DNA from: Bordetella petrii
Lineage (GTDB): Bacteria; Pseudomonadota; Gammaproteobacteria; Burkholderiales; Burkholderiaceae_B
Reading direction: 5' to 3'
Length of the DNA stretch: 64,000 nucleotides
NCBI RefSeq assembly: GCF_017356245.1
Contig: NZ_JAFMZZ010000004.1
Location: forward strand, 408,285 to 472,284
The translations under genes were made by a program, and so were the position numbers. Below the pieces are notes generated by a model. It saw only the letters and a program-made list of their open reading frames with translations, did no database searches and was not told the origin of the DNA. Positions within the stretch are counted from its first letter, which is position 1. Every line of letters starts with the position of its first letter. This document shows, piece after piece, positions 51,529-63,873 of the stretch.

Positions 51529-52692
51529 ATGCCTATCGCGCTATGGGCGCTGGCCGTGGGGGCTTTTGGCATCGGCACCACGGAATTCGTCATCATGGGC
51601 CTGCTGCCCGAAGTCGGCGCCGATCTGGGCGTCTCGCTATCCAGCGCCGGGCTGCTGGTTACCGGCTACGCCCTGGGCGTGGTGGTCGGCGCGCCCCCCG
51701 TCGCTATCCTGACCACCCGGCTGCCGCGCAAGACGCTGCTGCTGGGCCTGATGCTGATCTTCACGCTGGGCAACCTGGCCTGTGCCTTGGCGCCGGGCTA
51801 CGGCACGCTGATGGCGGCGCGGGTGCTGACCTCGCTGGCGCACGGCGCGTTCTTCGGCGTGGGCTCGGTGGTGGCCACCAGCCTGGTCAAGCCCGAAAAG
51901 CAGGCCTCGGCCATCGCCTTGATGTTCACCGGCCTGACCCTGGCCAACGTGCTGGGCGTGCCCTTCGGCACCTGGCTGGGCCAGGCCTGGGGCTGGCGCG
52001 CCACGTTCTGGGCGGTTACCGGCGTGGGCATCGTGGCCATGCTGGCCATTGCCACCTGGGTGCCGCGCAGCCGCGGCGACCAAGGCGGCAACCTGATGGG
52101 CGAACTGCGCGCCCTTACCCGCCCGCAGGTGCTGTTGGGCTTTGCCATGACGGTGCTGGGCTTTGGCGGCGTGTTCACGGCATTTACGTACATTGCCCCG
52201 CTGCTGACCGAGCTGGCGGGCTTCAGCCCGGGCGCGGTGTCGCCCATTCTGCTGCTGTTCGGCGTGGGGCTGGTGGCGGGCAACACCTATGGCGGCAAGC
52301 TGGCCGACCGGCGGCTGATGCCCACCCTGGTGGGCAGCCTGGCCCTGCTGGCCGTGGTGCTGGCGGTGTTCAGCCTGACCGTGCACGCCAAGTTCGCCGC
52401 CGTCGCCACGGTAGCCCTGCTGGGCGCCGCCGCCTTCGCGACCGTGCCGCCGCTGCAGATGCGCGTGCTGGAAAAAGCCGGCGATGCGCCCAACCTGGCA
52501 TCGGCCTTCAACATCGCCGCCTTCAACCTGGGCAATGCCGCCGGCGCCTGGCTGGGCGGCCTGACCATCGACCACGGCCCCGGCCTGGCCGCCACGCCCC
52601 TGGTCGCCGCGGCCGTCACCGCCAGCGGCCTGGCCATCGCCCTGTACAGCTGGCGGCTGGACCGCCGGCCCTGCGCGCTGGCCACGGCCTGA
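51529..52692 (+). CDS. MFS efflux transporter (AraJ/CmlA type)
   Basis: A 387-residue, 12-helix major facilitator. The start IALWALAVGAFGIGTTEFVIMGLLPEVGADLGVSLSSAGLLVTGYALGVVVGAP contains the TEF and D-x-G drug-efflux pattern of the DHA1 family, and the motif A-like loop TTRLPRKTLLLGLM follows. Homologues such as AraJ and YdhP export sugars or drugs; substrate unknown. An aldo/keto reductase gene follows after 48 bases. Confidence 0.9.
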   Translation: MPIALWALAVGAFGIGTTEFVIMGLLPEVGADLGVSLSSAGLLVTGYALGVVVGAPPVAILTTRLPRKTLLLGLMLIFTLGNLACALAPGYGTLMAARVLTSLAHGAFFGVGSVVATSLVKPEKQASAIALMFTGLTLANVLGVPFGTWLGQAWGWRATFWAVTGVGIVAMLAIATWVPRSRGDQGGNLMGELRALTRPQVLLGFAMTVLGFGGVFTAFTYIAPLLTELAGFSPGAVSPILLLFGVGLVAGNTYGGKLADRRLMPTLVGSLALLAVVLAVFSLTVHAKFAAVATVALLGAAAFATVPPLQMRVLEKAGDAPNLASAFNIAAFNLGNAAGAWLGGLTIDHGPGLAATPLVAAAVTASGLAIALYSWRLDRRPCALATA

Positions 52693-52740
52693 CACTTGCG
52701 GGCTTGCCCCACCCACTCATCTTCTTTCAGGAACCATTCA

Positions 52741-53574
52741 ATGATCCCCACCAAACCCCTGTCCCGCGACGGCGGCTCGATTCCCGCGCTGGGCCTGGGC
52801 GTGTTCCGCATGCCGGCCGAAGACACGTCGCGCATGGTCAAGACCGCCCTGCAGCTGGGCTATCGCCATATCGATACCGCCCAGATCTACGGCAACGAGG
52901 CCGACGTGGGCCGAGGCCTGGCTGAATCGGGCGTGGCGCGCGACGCGGTGTTCGTGACCACCAAGGTCTGGGTAGACCACTACCGCGGCGCCGACTTCCG
53001 CCAGTCGGTGCAAGACAGCCTGGACCGGCTGCGCACCGATTACGTCGACCTGCTGCTGTTGCACTGGCCCAGCGGCGCAGTGCCGCTGGCCGAGCAGATT
53101 GCCGCACTGAACGAGGCGCACGCCGACGGCCGCGCGCGCCACATCGGCGTCAGCAACTTCACCACCGCGTTGATGCGCGAAGCCGCGGCGCTGAGCGCCG
53201 CGCCGCTGGCCAACAACCAGGTCGAATACCACCCCTACCTGGATCAGTCGGCCGTGCGCGCCGAAGCGCAGCGCCTGGGCATGAGCATCACCGCCTACTA
53301 CGGCATGGCCGACGGCAAGGTGCTGCAAGATCCGGTTATCGGCGAGATGGCCCGGCGCCTGGGCAAGACGCCGGCGCAAATCGCGCTGCGCTGGCTGGTG
53401 CAGCAGGACAATGTCATTGCCCTGAGCAAGACCCTGCGCGCCGACCGGGCGGCCGACAACGCACGCATTTTCGACTTCGAGCTCGACGCCGCCGACATGC
53501 GTGCGCTGGCCGGGCTGGCGCGCCCGGACGGCCGCCTGGTGTCGCCCGACGGGCTCGCGCCGCAGTGGGATTGA
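52741..53574 (+). CDS. dkgB: Aldo/keto reductase (DkgB-like)
   Basis: A 277-residue AKR with full catalytic tetrad: D45 and Y50 (RHIDTAQIYGNE), K75 (FVTTKVW) and H108 (YVDLLLLHWP). NPxx-type cofactor residues appear in VIALSKTLRADRAADNARIFDFELDAADM. DkgB reduces 2,5-diketo-gluconate and methylglyoxal. It probably shares a transcript with the MFS gene. A shift from the usual ATG 45 bases upstream was rejected for lack of a ribosome site. Confidence 0.87.
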   Translation: MIPTKPLSRDGGSIPALGLGVFRMPAEDTSRMVKTALQLGYRHIDTAQIYGNEADVGRGLAESGVARDAVFVTTKVWVDHYRGADFRQSVQDSLDRLRTDYVDLLLLHWPSGAVPLAEQIAALNEAHADGRARHIGVSNFTTALMREAAALSAAPLANNQVEYHPYLDQSAVRAEAQRLGMSITAYYGMADGKVLQDPVIGEMARRLGKTPAQIALRWLVQQDNVIALSKTLRADRAADNARIFDFELDAADMRALAGLARPDGRLVSPDGLAPQWD

Positions 53575-53644
53575 ACCCTGGCTCGCGGAAGGGCGAAGCG
53601 CGGATGGAGTATCGTTGACCGCCATCGTCCTTTGGGAGCGCAAG

Positions 53645-54454
53645 GTGAATCTGAAACTGAACGGCAAGGTAACGGTCGTGACGGGCGGCAGCAAGGGCAT
53701 CGGCCTTGCGGTGGCGAATGCGTTCGCCGCCGAAGGCGCGTACGTGGCCATCATCGCGCGCAATCCCGAAGGCCTGGAACAGGCGCGCACGCAGCTGCAG
53801 GCCAGCGGCCACAACGTGGCGGTGTTTCCGGCCGACCTGTCCGACCCGCAGGCCGCCGCGCGGGCCATCGAACGCATCGAAACCGAAATCGGTCCCATCG
53901 ACATCCTGGTCAACAGCGCCGGCGCGGCGCGCCGGCACGAACCCGAAGACCTGGACGCGGCCAAATGGCGCGCTGCCATGGACGCCAAGTTCTTTCCGTA
54001 CATCCATGTGCAGGACGCAGTGCTGCCGCGCATGCGCGCCCGGGCGGCCACGCGGCCGGCGGGCGCCACCAACGGCATTGTGGTGAACATCATCGGCAAC
54101 GGCGGCAAGCGCCCCACCAGCATCCACCTGGCGGGCGGATCGGCCAATGCGGCGCTGATGCTGTCCACCGTGGGCCTGGCGGCCCACTACGCGCAGTACG
54201 GCATACGCATCAATGCGATCAATCCGGGGCCGATCTTCACCCAGCGGGTGGAACAGGCGCTGGACCTGGACGCCAGCCGGCGCGGCATCACGCGCGACGA
54301 AGCCCTGGCCGAAAGCCAGGCGCGCATCCCGATGGGCCGCTACGGCAAGGCTGAAGAAGTCGCCGACGTGGCGCTGTTCCTGGCCAGCGCGCGCGCATCG
54401 TATGTGGTGGGCGCCATCATCCCGATGGATGGCGGCGCGTCGGCAATGATCTGA
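53645..54454 (+). CDS. Short-chain dehydrogenase/reductase with atypical active site
   Basis: A 269-residue SDR: cofactor motif VVTGGSKGIG (11-20), NNAG-equivalent VNSAGA, and PG motif INAINPGPIFT. The Ser-Tyr-x3-Lys triad is not found: the region reads GNGGKRPTSIHLAGGSANAALM, with His in place of Tyr and Ser in place of Lys, so classic SDR chemistry is doubtful, or His serves as the acid. The GTG start at 53645 has GGGAG upstream. It is 70 bases after the aldo/keto reductase. Confidence 0.82.
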   Translation: MNLKLNGKVTVVTGGSKGIGLAVANAFAAEGAYVAIIARNPEGLEQARTQLQASGHNVAVFPADLSDPQAAARAIERIETEIGPIDILVNSAGAARRHEPEDLDAAKWRAAMDAKFFPYIHVQDAVLPRMRARAATRPAGATNGIVVNIIGNGGKRPTSIHLAGGSANAALMLSTVGLAAHYAQYGIRINAINPGPIFTQRVEQALDLDASRRGITRDEALAESQARIPMGRYGKAEEVADVALFLASARASYVVGAIIPMDGGASAMI

Positions 54455-54455
54455 C

Positions 54456-54545
54456 CCCCCCCCCGAAGCGCTACGCGCTTCCCCCAGGGAGGCGACGCTG
54501 GCGGACCGGCGAAGCCGGCTCCGCGGCGTTCCCGGTCGAGGGACA
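54456..54545. repeat. Poly-C and GC-hairpin block after the SDR gene
   Basis: A run of nine C residues is followed by a perfect hairpin GAAGCGC-TAC-GCGCTTC and then GACCGGCGAAGCCGG with GCCGCGG-type stems (to CCCGGTC). Similar CCC-GAAGCGC...GCGCTTCCCCC blocks are, as I recall, dispersed in Bordetella/Achromobacter genomes. It may serve as terminator. Confidence 0.5.
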
Positions 54546-54573
54546 TCTATTTCATGCGGCGGGGTCGATCTGG

Positions 54574-54669
54574 CAGGTGTCAGGCTCCCGCAGGGTGCCT
54601 GACACCGTACGATTGAGACGATCTCTGCACACTTCGGTGTCTGGCACCCTGCGGGAGCCAGACACCTGC
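54574..54669. repeat. Dispersed paired-hairpin repeat, copy 4
   Basis: Hairpins AGGTGTCAGGCTCCCGCAGG/GTGCCTGACACC and GGTGTCTGGCACCCTGCGGG/AGCCAGACACCT about 28 bases apart lie between the convergent SDR and ilvD genes. Stem pairs differ from other copies in a compensated way. Confidence 0.85.
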
Positions 54670-54676
54670 TTTAGGC

Positions 54677-56536
54677 CTAGCGCTTCAGTTGCGACACGTC
54701 GCGCACGGCGCCGCGGTCGGCCGAGGTGGCCAGGGCGGCGTAGGCCTGCAGGGCCTGCGAGACCACGCGCTGGCGGTCGACCGGCTTCCAGGCCTGCGCG
54801 CCGCGCGCATCCATGGCGGCGCGCCGCTTGGCCAGTTCGTCATCGGACACGGCCAGGTTGATCTTGCGGTTGGGGATGTCGATCTCGATGGTGTCGCCGT
54901 CTTCGACCAGGCCCACGTTGCCGCCTTCGGCCGCTTCCGGCGAGGCATGGCCGATGACCAGGCCCGACGATCCGCCCGAGAAGCGGCCGTCGGTGAACAG
55001 GGCGCAAGTCTTGCCCAGGCCCTTGGATTTCAGGTACGAGGTGGGATACAGCATTTCCTGCATGCCCGGCCCGCCCTTCGGGCCTTCGTAGCGGATCACC
55101 ACCACGTCGCCGGCCACGACCTTGTCGCCCAGAATGCCTTCGACCGCGTCGTCCTGGCTTTCGAACACGCGCGCGCGGCCGGTGAAGACCCATTGCGATT
55201 CATCCACGCCCGCCGTCTTCACGATGCAGCCCTTGGGCGCCAGGTTGCCGTACAGCACGGCCAGCCCGCCGTCCTGGGAATAGGCGTGTTGTTTGCTGCG
55301 GATGCAGCCGGCCTGGCGGTCGAGGTCGAGCGTCAGGAAGGTGGCGTCCTGGCTGAAGGCCACGGTGGTAGGAATGCCGCCCGGCGCCGCGCGGAAGAAC
55401 TTCTGCGCGGCTTCGCCGGCGCCGCCGTTGATGTCCCACTGCTCGATGGCGGCGCCCAGCGTGCCGCTGTGCACGTTGCCGCAGCTCAGGTCCAGCAGGT
55501 CGGCGCGCGCCAGTTCGCCCAGGATGCCCAGGATGCCGCCGGCGCGGTGCACGTCTTCGATGTGGTACTTGTCGGTGGCCGGCGCCGCCTTGCACAGGCA
55601 CGGCACCTTGCGCGAAATGCGGTCGATGTCGGACATGGTGAAATCCACGCCCGCCTCTTGCGCCGCGGCCAGCAGGTGCAGCACGGTATTGGTGGATCCG
55701 CCCATGGCCACGTCCAGCGTCATGGCGTTCTGGAAGGCGCTTTTGGTGGCGATGCTGCGCGGCAGCACCGACGCGTCGTCTTGTTCGTAATAGCGGCGGC
55801 ACAGGTCGACAACCAGGCGGCCGGCCTGCTCGAACAGGCCCTGGCGCCACGCGTGCGTGGCCACGATGGTGCCGTTGCCCGGCAGCGCCAGGCCGATGGC
55901 CTCGGTCAGGCAGTTCATGGAATTGGCCGTGAACATGCCCGAGCACGAGCCGCAAGTGGGACAGGCGCTGCGCTCGAACTGCTCGGCCTCGGCGTCGGTG
56001 ATGTTGGGGTCGGCGGCCTTGATCATGGCATCGATCAGGTCGATCTTGGCGATGACCTTGCCGTCGGTGGGCGACTTGATCTTGCCGGCTTCCATGGGGC
56101 CGCCCGAAACGAACACCACGGGAATGTTCAGCCGCATCGCGGCCATCAGCATGCCCGGAGTGATCTTGTCGCAGTTCGAGATGCACACCATGGCGTCGGC
56201 GCAGTGCGCATTGACCATGTATTCGACCGAATCGGCGATCAGCTCGCGCGACGGCAGCGAATACAGCATGCCGCCATGGCCCATGGCAATGCCGTCATCG
56301 ACGGCGATGGTGTTGAATTCTTTGGCGACGCCGCCGGCGGCTTCGATTTCCCTGGCCACCAGCGCGCCCAGGTCGCGCAGGTGCACGTGGCCCGGCACGA
56401 ACTGCGTGAACGAGTTGACCACCGCGATGATGGGCTTGCCGAAATCGCCGTCCTGCATGCCGGTGGCGCGCCACAGGGCGCGGGCGCCGGCCATGTTGCG
56501 GCCGTGGGTGGACGTGCGGGAACGGTATTGCGGCAT
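54677..56536 (-). CDS. ilvD: Dihydroxy-acid dehydratase
   Basis: A 619-residue Ilv[15 protein letters not shown] at the N-terminus, the Fe-S cysteines in [12 protein letters not shown] and [51 protein letters not shown] near the C-terminus. It converts 2,3-dihydroxyacids to 2-ketoacids in valine, leucine and isoleucine synthesis. Length and motifs are those of the long (E. coli-like) form. It stands alone; no other ilv gene is in the window. Confidence 0.97.
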   Translation of the reverse strand: MPQYRSRTSTHGRNMAGARALWRATGMQDGDFGKPIIAVVNSFTQFVPGHVHLRDLGALVAREIEAAGGVAKEFNTIAVDDGIAMGHGGMLYSLPSRELIADSVEYMVNAHCADAMVCISNCDKITPGMLMAAMRLNIPVVFVSGGPMEAGKIKSPTDGKVIAKIDLIDAMIKAADPNITDAEAEQFERSACPTCGSCSGMFTANSMNCLTEAIGLALPGNGTIVATHAWRQGLFEQAGRLVVDLCRRYYEQDDASVLPRSIATKSAFQNAMTLDVAMGGSTNTVLHLLAAAQEAGVDFTMSDIDRISRKVPCLCKAAPATDKYHIEDVHRAGGILGILGELARADLLDLSCGNVHSGTLGAAIEQWDINGGAGEAAQKFFRAAPGGIPTTVAFSQDATFLTLDLDRQAGCIRSKQHAYSQDGGLAVLYGNLAPKGCIVKTAGVDESQWVFTGRARVFESQDDAVEGILGDKVVAGDVVVIRYEGPKGGPGMQEMLYPTSYLKSKGLGKTCALFTDGRFSGGSSGLVIGHASPEAAEGGNVGLVEDGDTIEIDIPNRKINLAVSDDELAKRRAAMDARGAQAWKPVDRQRVVSQALQAYAALATSADRGAVRDVSQLKR

Positions 56537-56622
56537 GGTCTTTCTCGGGCGGGTAGGGTTCGCAAAGTGCTAAATAATACGCCGGATTGCCGGGGGCGGC
56601 CGCCTGCGCCGCCGGGCGCGGG

Positions 56623-57516
56623 TCAGCCTCGCGCGCCGCCCAGGGCCAGCAGGGCCGCGTGCAGCTGGCCCAATCCGCGGTGCAGGGGCTTGTCGCCGCG
56701 CAGCACCACCGCCAGGGTGCGCGACAGGCGCGGGGCCAGCGGCCGTACGCGCAGGCCGGGGCGGCCGCGGCCCGCGGGCATGGCCATGCGGGGCAGGATG
56801 GCGCAGCCCAGGCCTGCCGCCACGATTTCTTTCATGGCCTCGGTGCTGCCCAGTTCCATGGCGGGCCGGGCCCGCAGGCCGGCGGCCTCGAACCAGTCGT
56901 CGACCAGCCCGCGGGTGCGCGCGCCCGGCTCGAACAGCACCAGCGGCCGGTCGGCCAGCGCCTGCGCCGTGATGCGCGCCGGCAGCCTGCCGCTGGCCGG
57001 GAAAATGGCCACGAACTCGTCGTCGAGCACCGGCGTCACCTGGAACATGCGGCCGGGCGCGGGCAGCGTGACCAGGCCGATGTCCAGGGTGTTGGCCTCG
57101 ATGCCGCGCAGCACGTCAGTGGTATTGCCGGTGCTGGCCACGATTTCCAGGGCCGGGAAACGCCGCCGCAGATCGGCCAGCAGGGGCGGCAGCAAATAGG
57201 TACAGGCGGTGGCGCCGGTGCCCAGCCGCACCCGCCCGACCACCTGCGCGCTGTGCGCCTGCATGCTGCGCTCGGCCTGCTCGACCGCGGCGTCGATGGC
57301 GCGGATGTGGGCCAGCAGGTCGGCGCCGGCAGCGGTTGCGGCCACTTTGCGGCCCACCCGCTCGGCCAGCCGCAGGCCATAGCGGCGTTCCAGCTGGCGC
57401 ACCTGCAGGCTGACCGCCGGCTGGGTCAGCCCGTGCCTGTCGGCGGCGGCCGAGAAGCTGCCCAGCTCGATCACATCCAGGAAGATGCGCAGGTGGTCCA
57501 GGTTCAGGCCGCGCAT
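56623..57516 (-). CDS. LysR-family regulator
   Basis: A 297-residue CysB/CbbR-like LysR protein (LNLDHLRIFLDVIELGSFSAAADRHGLTQPAVSLQVRQLERRYGLRLAERVGRKVAATAAG; substrate domain LPPLLADLRRRFPALEIVASTGNTTDVLRGIEANTLDIGLVTLP). It is divergent from the GNAT/MFS pair (131-base gap). An ATG 12 bases upstream of the chosen start is also possible. Confidence 0.87.
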   Translation of the reverse strand: MRGLNLDHLRIFLDVIELGSFSAAADRHGLTQPAVSLQVRQLERRYGLRLAERVGRKVAATAAGADLLAHIRAIDAAVEQAERSMQAHSAQVVGRVRLGTGATACTYLLPPLLADLRRRFPALEIVASTGNTTDVLRGIEANTLDIGLVTLPAPGRMFQVTPVLDDEFVAIFPASGRLPARITAQALADRPLVLFEPGARTRGLVDDWFEAAGLRARPAMELGSTEAMKEIVAAGLGCAILPRMAMPAGRGRPGLRVRPLAPRLSRTLAVVLRGDKPLHRGLGQLHAALLALGGARG

Positions 57517-57646
57517 GGGGCAATCCAATCCAAAGAATTACTTATGCTTTGCATAATAAACCAAAGCTTTATTAATGCATTGGTTTGGCGCACACTGCAA
57601 GGCAGCGGCGGGGCCTGCCCGCCTTTCCCACCCGGCTTTCTTTCCT

Positions 57647-58201
57647 ATGCCCGCCTCTGCATCCACCCCATTGATCGTGCGCGACAGCACCGCCGACGAT
57701 ATCGACGCCATCCAGGCCATCTACGCCCATCACGTGCGGCACGGCACCGCCTCGTTCGAGCTCGAGCCGCCGTCGGCCGACGAAATACGGGCTCGGCGCG
57801 AAGCCGTGCTGGCGCAGCGCCTGCCCTACCTGGCGGCCGAACTCGACGGCGAATTGGTCGGCTATGCCTACTGCACGCCGTACCGGCCGCGGCCGGCCTA
57901 CCGCCACACCGTGGAAGACTCGGTATACGTGAAGCCGGGCAAAGCCGGCCACGGCATCGGCGGGCGCCTGCTGGCCGCGCTGATCGAGCGCTGCACCGCC
58001 GGCGGCTGGCGGCAGATGCTGGCCGTGGTGGGCGACAGCCGCAACGCGGCCTCGCTGGCCCTGCACGCCAGCCAGGGCTTCCATCCGGCCGGCACCCTGC
58101 GTTCGGTGGGCTACAAGTTCGGCCAGTGGCGCGACACGGTGCTGATGCAGCGGGCGCTGGGCAACGGCGACCACAGCGCCCCCGCCGAACGCCACGGCTG
58201 A
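57647..58201 (+). CDS. GNAT-family N-acetyltransferase (phosphinothricin acetyltransferase-like)
   Basis: A 184-residue GNAT protein: IVRDSTADDIDAIQAIYAHHVRHGTASFELEPPSADEI, the acetyl-CoA site VYVKPGKAGHGIGGRLLAALIERC and the C-terminal ASLALHASQGFHPAGTLRSVGYKFGQWRDTVLMQR are those of the Pat/MddA/YwnH group, which acetylates phosphinothricin, methionine sulfoximine or sulfone. The host role is likely detoxification of such amino-acid analogues. Start at 57647 set by similarity. Confidence 0.87.
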   Translation: MPASASTPLIVRDSTADDIDAIQAIYAHHVRHGTASFELEPPSADEIRARREAVLAQRLPYLAAELDGELVGYAYCTPYRPRPAYRHTVEDSVYVKPGKAGHGIGGRLLAALIERCTAGGWRQMLAVVGDSRNAASLALHASQGFHPAGTLRSVGYKFGQWRDTVLMQRALGNGDHSAPAERHG

Positions 58202-58210
58202 GCGGCGCGC

Positions 58211-59383
58211 GTGCCTGCCGTCATCCCCGCGCGCGCGGTCATCTGCCTGGGCCTGACCCAGCTGGTGAACTGGGGCGTGTCGTTCTACCTGATCAGCAAT
58301 TTCGGCCCGGCCATGCAGGCCGAGCTGGGCTGGAGCGTGGCGCAGATCTACGGCGGCTTTTCGCTGGCCATCGTGATCATGGCCGCCGCCTCGCCCATGG
58401 CGGGCCGCGCCATCGACCGCTGGGGCGGCCAGCGCGTCATGCCGGCCGGATCGGTGCTGGTGGCGCTGGGCTGCGCGCTGCTGGCCGCCGCGCACGCGGC
58501 GCTGCCCTACTATGCGGCCTGGGTGGTGCTGGGCGTGGGCATGCGGCTGACGCTGTACGACGCCGCCTTCGCCGCGCTGGCCCGCATCGGCGGCCCGCAG
58601 GCGCGGCGCGCCATGTCGCAGATCACGCTGTTCGGCGGGCTGGCGTCCACCGTGATGTGGCCGGTGGGGCAACTGCTGGCGCAGTGGCTGGGCTGGCGCG
58701 GCGCGGTGCTGGCCTATGCGGGGTTCTCGCTGTTGATCCTGCCGTTGTACCTGGCGCTGCCGCGCGGCCGCTATGCGGCCGGGGCGGAACAGGCCGCCGA
58801 GCGCCCCGGCCTGGCCCGCACGCCGGCCGACCAGCGGCTGGCGCAAGGCCTGTATGCGCTGATCGCCATGCTGGCCAACTTCCTGACCGCCGCCAATGCC
58901 ACGCACTTGATCGCCATGCTGACCGGGCTGGGGCTGGCGGCGTCGACCGCGGTCGGCATCTCGGCCCTGTGGGGCATCGGCCAGGTCAGCGCCCGCCTGC
59001 TGGAGCTGCTGTTCGGCGGACGATTGCATCCACTGATGCTGAACCTGGCCACCACCGCCGTGATGCCGCTGTGCTTCGTGGCCGGCGCGTTGGCCGGGCA
59101 TCCGGTGGCGGCCGCCCTGTATGCCTGCCTGTACGGCGCCTGCAACGGCCTGCTCACCATTACCCGCGGCACGCTGCCGCTGGCTCTGTTCGACTACCGG
59201 GTGTATGGCGCGCTGGTGGGCCGGCTGCTGGTGCCCGGCTTTCTGCTGACGGCGGCGGCGCCGGTGGCCTACGGGGAATTGATCGCCTGGCAGGGGCCGC
59301 GGGCGGCGATGGTGGCATCGATGCTGCTGGCCGGCGTGATCCTGGCGGCGTCGGCGTGGCTGTATGTGCGCTTCCGCAGGTAA
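58211..59383 (+). CDS. MFS transporter
   Basis: A 390-residue 12-helix transporter. The start ICLGLTQLVNWGVSFYLISNFGPAMQAELGWSVAQIYGGFSLAIVIMAAASPMAGRAIDRWGGQRVM fits the group often found beside GNAT genes. The GTG start at 58211 lies 9 bases after the acetyltransferase stop, so both are one transcript. Substrate unknown. Confidence 0.88.
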   Translation: MPAVIPARAVICLGLTQLVNWGVSFYLISNFGPAMQAELGWSVAQIYGGFSLAIVIMAAASPMAGRAIDRWGGQRVMPAGSVLVALGCALLAAAHAALPYYAAWVVLGVGMRLTLYDAAFAALARIGGPQARRAMSQITLFGGLASTVMWPVGQLLAQWLGWRGAVLAYAGFSLLILPLYLALPRGRYAAGAEQAAERPGLARTPADQRLAQGLYALIAMLANFLTAANATHLIAMLTGLGLAASTAVGISALWGIGQVSARLLELLFGGRLHPLMLNLATTAVMPLCFVAGALAGHPVAAALYACLYGACNGLLTITRGTLPLALFDYRVYGALVGRLLVPGFLLTAAAPVAYGELIAWQGPRAAMVASMLLAGVILAASAWLYVRFRR

Positions 59384-59389
59384 AGCGCG

Positions 59390-60103
59390 CTACGCCGCCT
59401 GCCGGCGCTTCCAGCGTTCCCAGCCCGCCTTGCGCAACGCGCAGGCGGGACATTGCCCGCATCCATATCCCCAGTCGTGCCGTGCGCCGCGCTCGCCCAG
59501 GTAGCAGGTATGGCTGTGCTCGACCACGATGTCCACCAGCGCCTTGCCGCCCAGCTGCTGCGCCAGCGCCCAGGTATCGGCCTTGTCTATCCACATCAGC
59601 GGCGTCTCGATGGTGACGCGCGACCCCAGCCCCAGGCCTAGCGCCACTTGCTGCGCCTTGATGGTGTCGTCGCGGCAGTCGGGGTAGCCCGAGAAATCGG
59701 TTTCGCACATGCCGCCCACCAGCACATCGAGCTGGCGCCGGTAGCCCAGCGCGGCCGCCAGGGTCAGGAACAGCAGGTTGCGGCCCGGCACGAAGGTATT
59801 GGGCAGGCCGTTGGCCTGCATTTCGATGGCGCGGTCGCTGGTCATGGCGGTGTCGCCCACCTGGCCCAGCACCCGCAGGTCGAGCAGATGGTCTTCGCCC
59901 AGCCGCGCCGCCCAATGCGGAAAGCCGGCGCGCACTTCGCGCAGCACGTTCAGCCGCGCATCGAGCTCGATGCGGTGGCGCTGGCCGTAGTCGAACGCCA
60001 CGGTCTCGACATGCGCGTACCGGTCAAGCGCCCACGCCAGGCAGGTGGTTGAATCCTGGCCGCCGGAAAACAGGACCAGCGCGCGGCGGGAATGATTCTG
60101 CAT
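59390..60103 (-). CDS. queC: 7-cyano-7-deazaguanine synthase
   Basis: A 237-residue QueC: PP-loop [19 protein letters not shown] (about 8-26), the N-terminal half [31 protein letters not shown], and the zinc cysteines in CYLGE..., [16 protein letters not shown]. It makes preQ0 from 7-carboxy-7-deazaguanine with ammonia and ATP for queuosine in tRNA. No 7-deazaguanine DNA-modification (dpd) genes are near. It converges on the MFS gene and is divergent from ppc; no preQ1 riboswitch is visible. Confidence 0.95.
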   Translation of the reverse strand: MQNHSRRALVLFSGGQDSTTCLAWALDRYAHVETVAFDYGQRHRIELDARLNVLREVRAGFPHWAARLGEDHLLDLRVLGQVGDTAMTSDRAIEMQANGLPNTFVPGRNLLFLTLAAALGYRRQLDVLVGGMCETDFSGYPDCRDDTIKAQQVALGLGLGSRVTIETPLMWIDKADTWALAQQLGGKALVDIVVEHSHTCYLGERGARHDWGYGCGQCPACALRKAGWERWKRRQAA

Positions 60104-60267
60104 AGACAGTCTCGGGCAAGAAAACAGGCAAGGCGCCATGGCGGAACTGTACCGCAAGGCCGGCCGTAAGAATGCCTGCGTAAAATGGCCGGCGTCACTG
60201 TAATTGCTGTTTTCCGTATCGCCCGCCTCCTGTTTCCAACCCCTTCGTCCGACGGATTCCTTACCCG

Positions 60268-63123
<2,856 letters not shown>

Positions 63124-63183
63124 CGTTGTGGGGTTTGTCCGGAATGGGTTTGTTCGATTGGATCTTTTCTGCTGACGCCGCGT

Positions 63184-63278
63184 CGGGCGCGCGGGGCCGG
63201 TTCGGCTTCACGGTGCCGTCCGGGCGCCCCGCGCGCCCGGGCCCGGCCCCGAGGCGCCTTACCGGCCCCGCGCGCCCG
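63184..63278. repeat. Long-spaced 17-bp inverted repeat after ppc
   Basis: CGGGCGCGCGGGGCCGG at 63184-63200 is perfectly complementary to 63262-63278, with a GC-rich 61-base middle that itself contains GCGCCCCGCGCGCCC. The structure may end ppc transcription without a T-run. Confidence 0.5.
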
Positions 63279-63377
63279 CCGCGGCTGCATTAGCGCTGAC
63301 TCGCCGCATCGCTGGGCCTGATGGAGTTCTTGCATTCTTTCGTCAGGCGCCTTTTAAGAAGAAGACATGGCGGGGCC

Positions 63378-63412
63378 GCGCGGGAAGGCCGCCCAGCGCG
63401 GCCTTCCCGCGC
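63378..63412. terminator. Perfect 15-bp hairpin
   Basis: Arms GCGCGGGAAGGCCGC and its complement with loop CCAGC. No T-run follows directly. Same arm and loop length as the hairpin at 63588, but a different sequence. Confidence 0.5.
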
Positions 63413-63462
63413 ATTCGAGGGGGTGGTCGGGTGTTGGCTGTTTTTGGTCTTTAGATGTTTTC

Positions 63463-63554
63463 AAGTGTCTGACTCCCGGAGGGTGTCGGACACTGTTGTG
63501 TGCGACAGCTGTTTCAGCCTGCGGTGTCTGACACCCTCCGGCAGTCAGACACCT
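63463..63554. repeat. Dispersed paired-hairpin repeat, copy 5
   Basis: Hairpins AGTGTCTGACTCCCGGAGGG/TGTCGGACACT and GGTGTCTGACACCCTCCGG/CAGTCAGACACC about 28 bases apart, in the gene-free stretch between two other hairpins. Confidence 0.85.
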
Positions 63555-63587
63555 AAACCAGCAAATCGCGCCCCCCCCCACCCGAAT

Positions 63588-63622
63588 GCCGGATGAAGCC
63601 GCGCTGGGCGGCTTCATCCGGC
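63588..63622. terminator. Perfect 15-bp hairpin
   Basis: Arms GCCGGATGAAGCCGC and its complement with loop GCTGG. A GTTTTTCCTTTCC tract follows 13 bases later, so it could act as terminator for plus-strand transcription. Confidence 0.5.
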
Positions 63623-63715
63623 GGCCCGGCACGATGTTTTTCCTTTCCACCCCCGGCGGCAAACACGCAAGAACCCAGTCCTTCCCAGCGCCATGGGGAA
63701 CCAGATCTTCCGCAA

Positions 63716-63873
63716 GTCGTGGCGGGCTGGGGGGTGGGGATGGGGCGCCTCGGGGTCGAGCGAGGGAAACCGTAGGAGGCCGCAGGCCGACGAGGTTGAC
63801 GCAGCGATGTCGGCCGCGAAGGCGGCCGACCGGCCCCGTGAAGCCCCATCCCCCCCCCCCAGCCCGCCGCGAC
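63716..63873. repeat. Inverted repeat with G/C tracts
   Basis: About 31 bases at 63716-63746 (GTCGTGGCGGGCTGGGG...) are near-complementary to 63843-63873 (...CCCCAGCCCGCCGCGAC). The 96-base interior holds a perfect hairpin GTCGGCCGC-GAAG-GCGGCCGAC. CAAGAACCCA occurs on both outer sides (near 63668 and 63878) as a short direct repeat, so the block could be a small mobile or REP-like unit. Confidence 0.5.

Noticed and set aside
54689..57199. 836-codon open frame on the plus strand
   Set aside because: Antisense to ilvD and the LysR gene; composition is shadow-like and no motif is present.
56587..59616. 1009-codon open frame on the plus strand
   Set aside because: Covers the LysR gene on the other strand and the GNAT and MFS genes in another frame; very Arg/Gly/Ala-rich with no domain.
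59390..60103. queC as part of a 7-deazaguanine DNA-modification system
   Set aside because: No dpd genes nearby; sequence and context are those of the tRNA queuosine enzyme.
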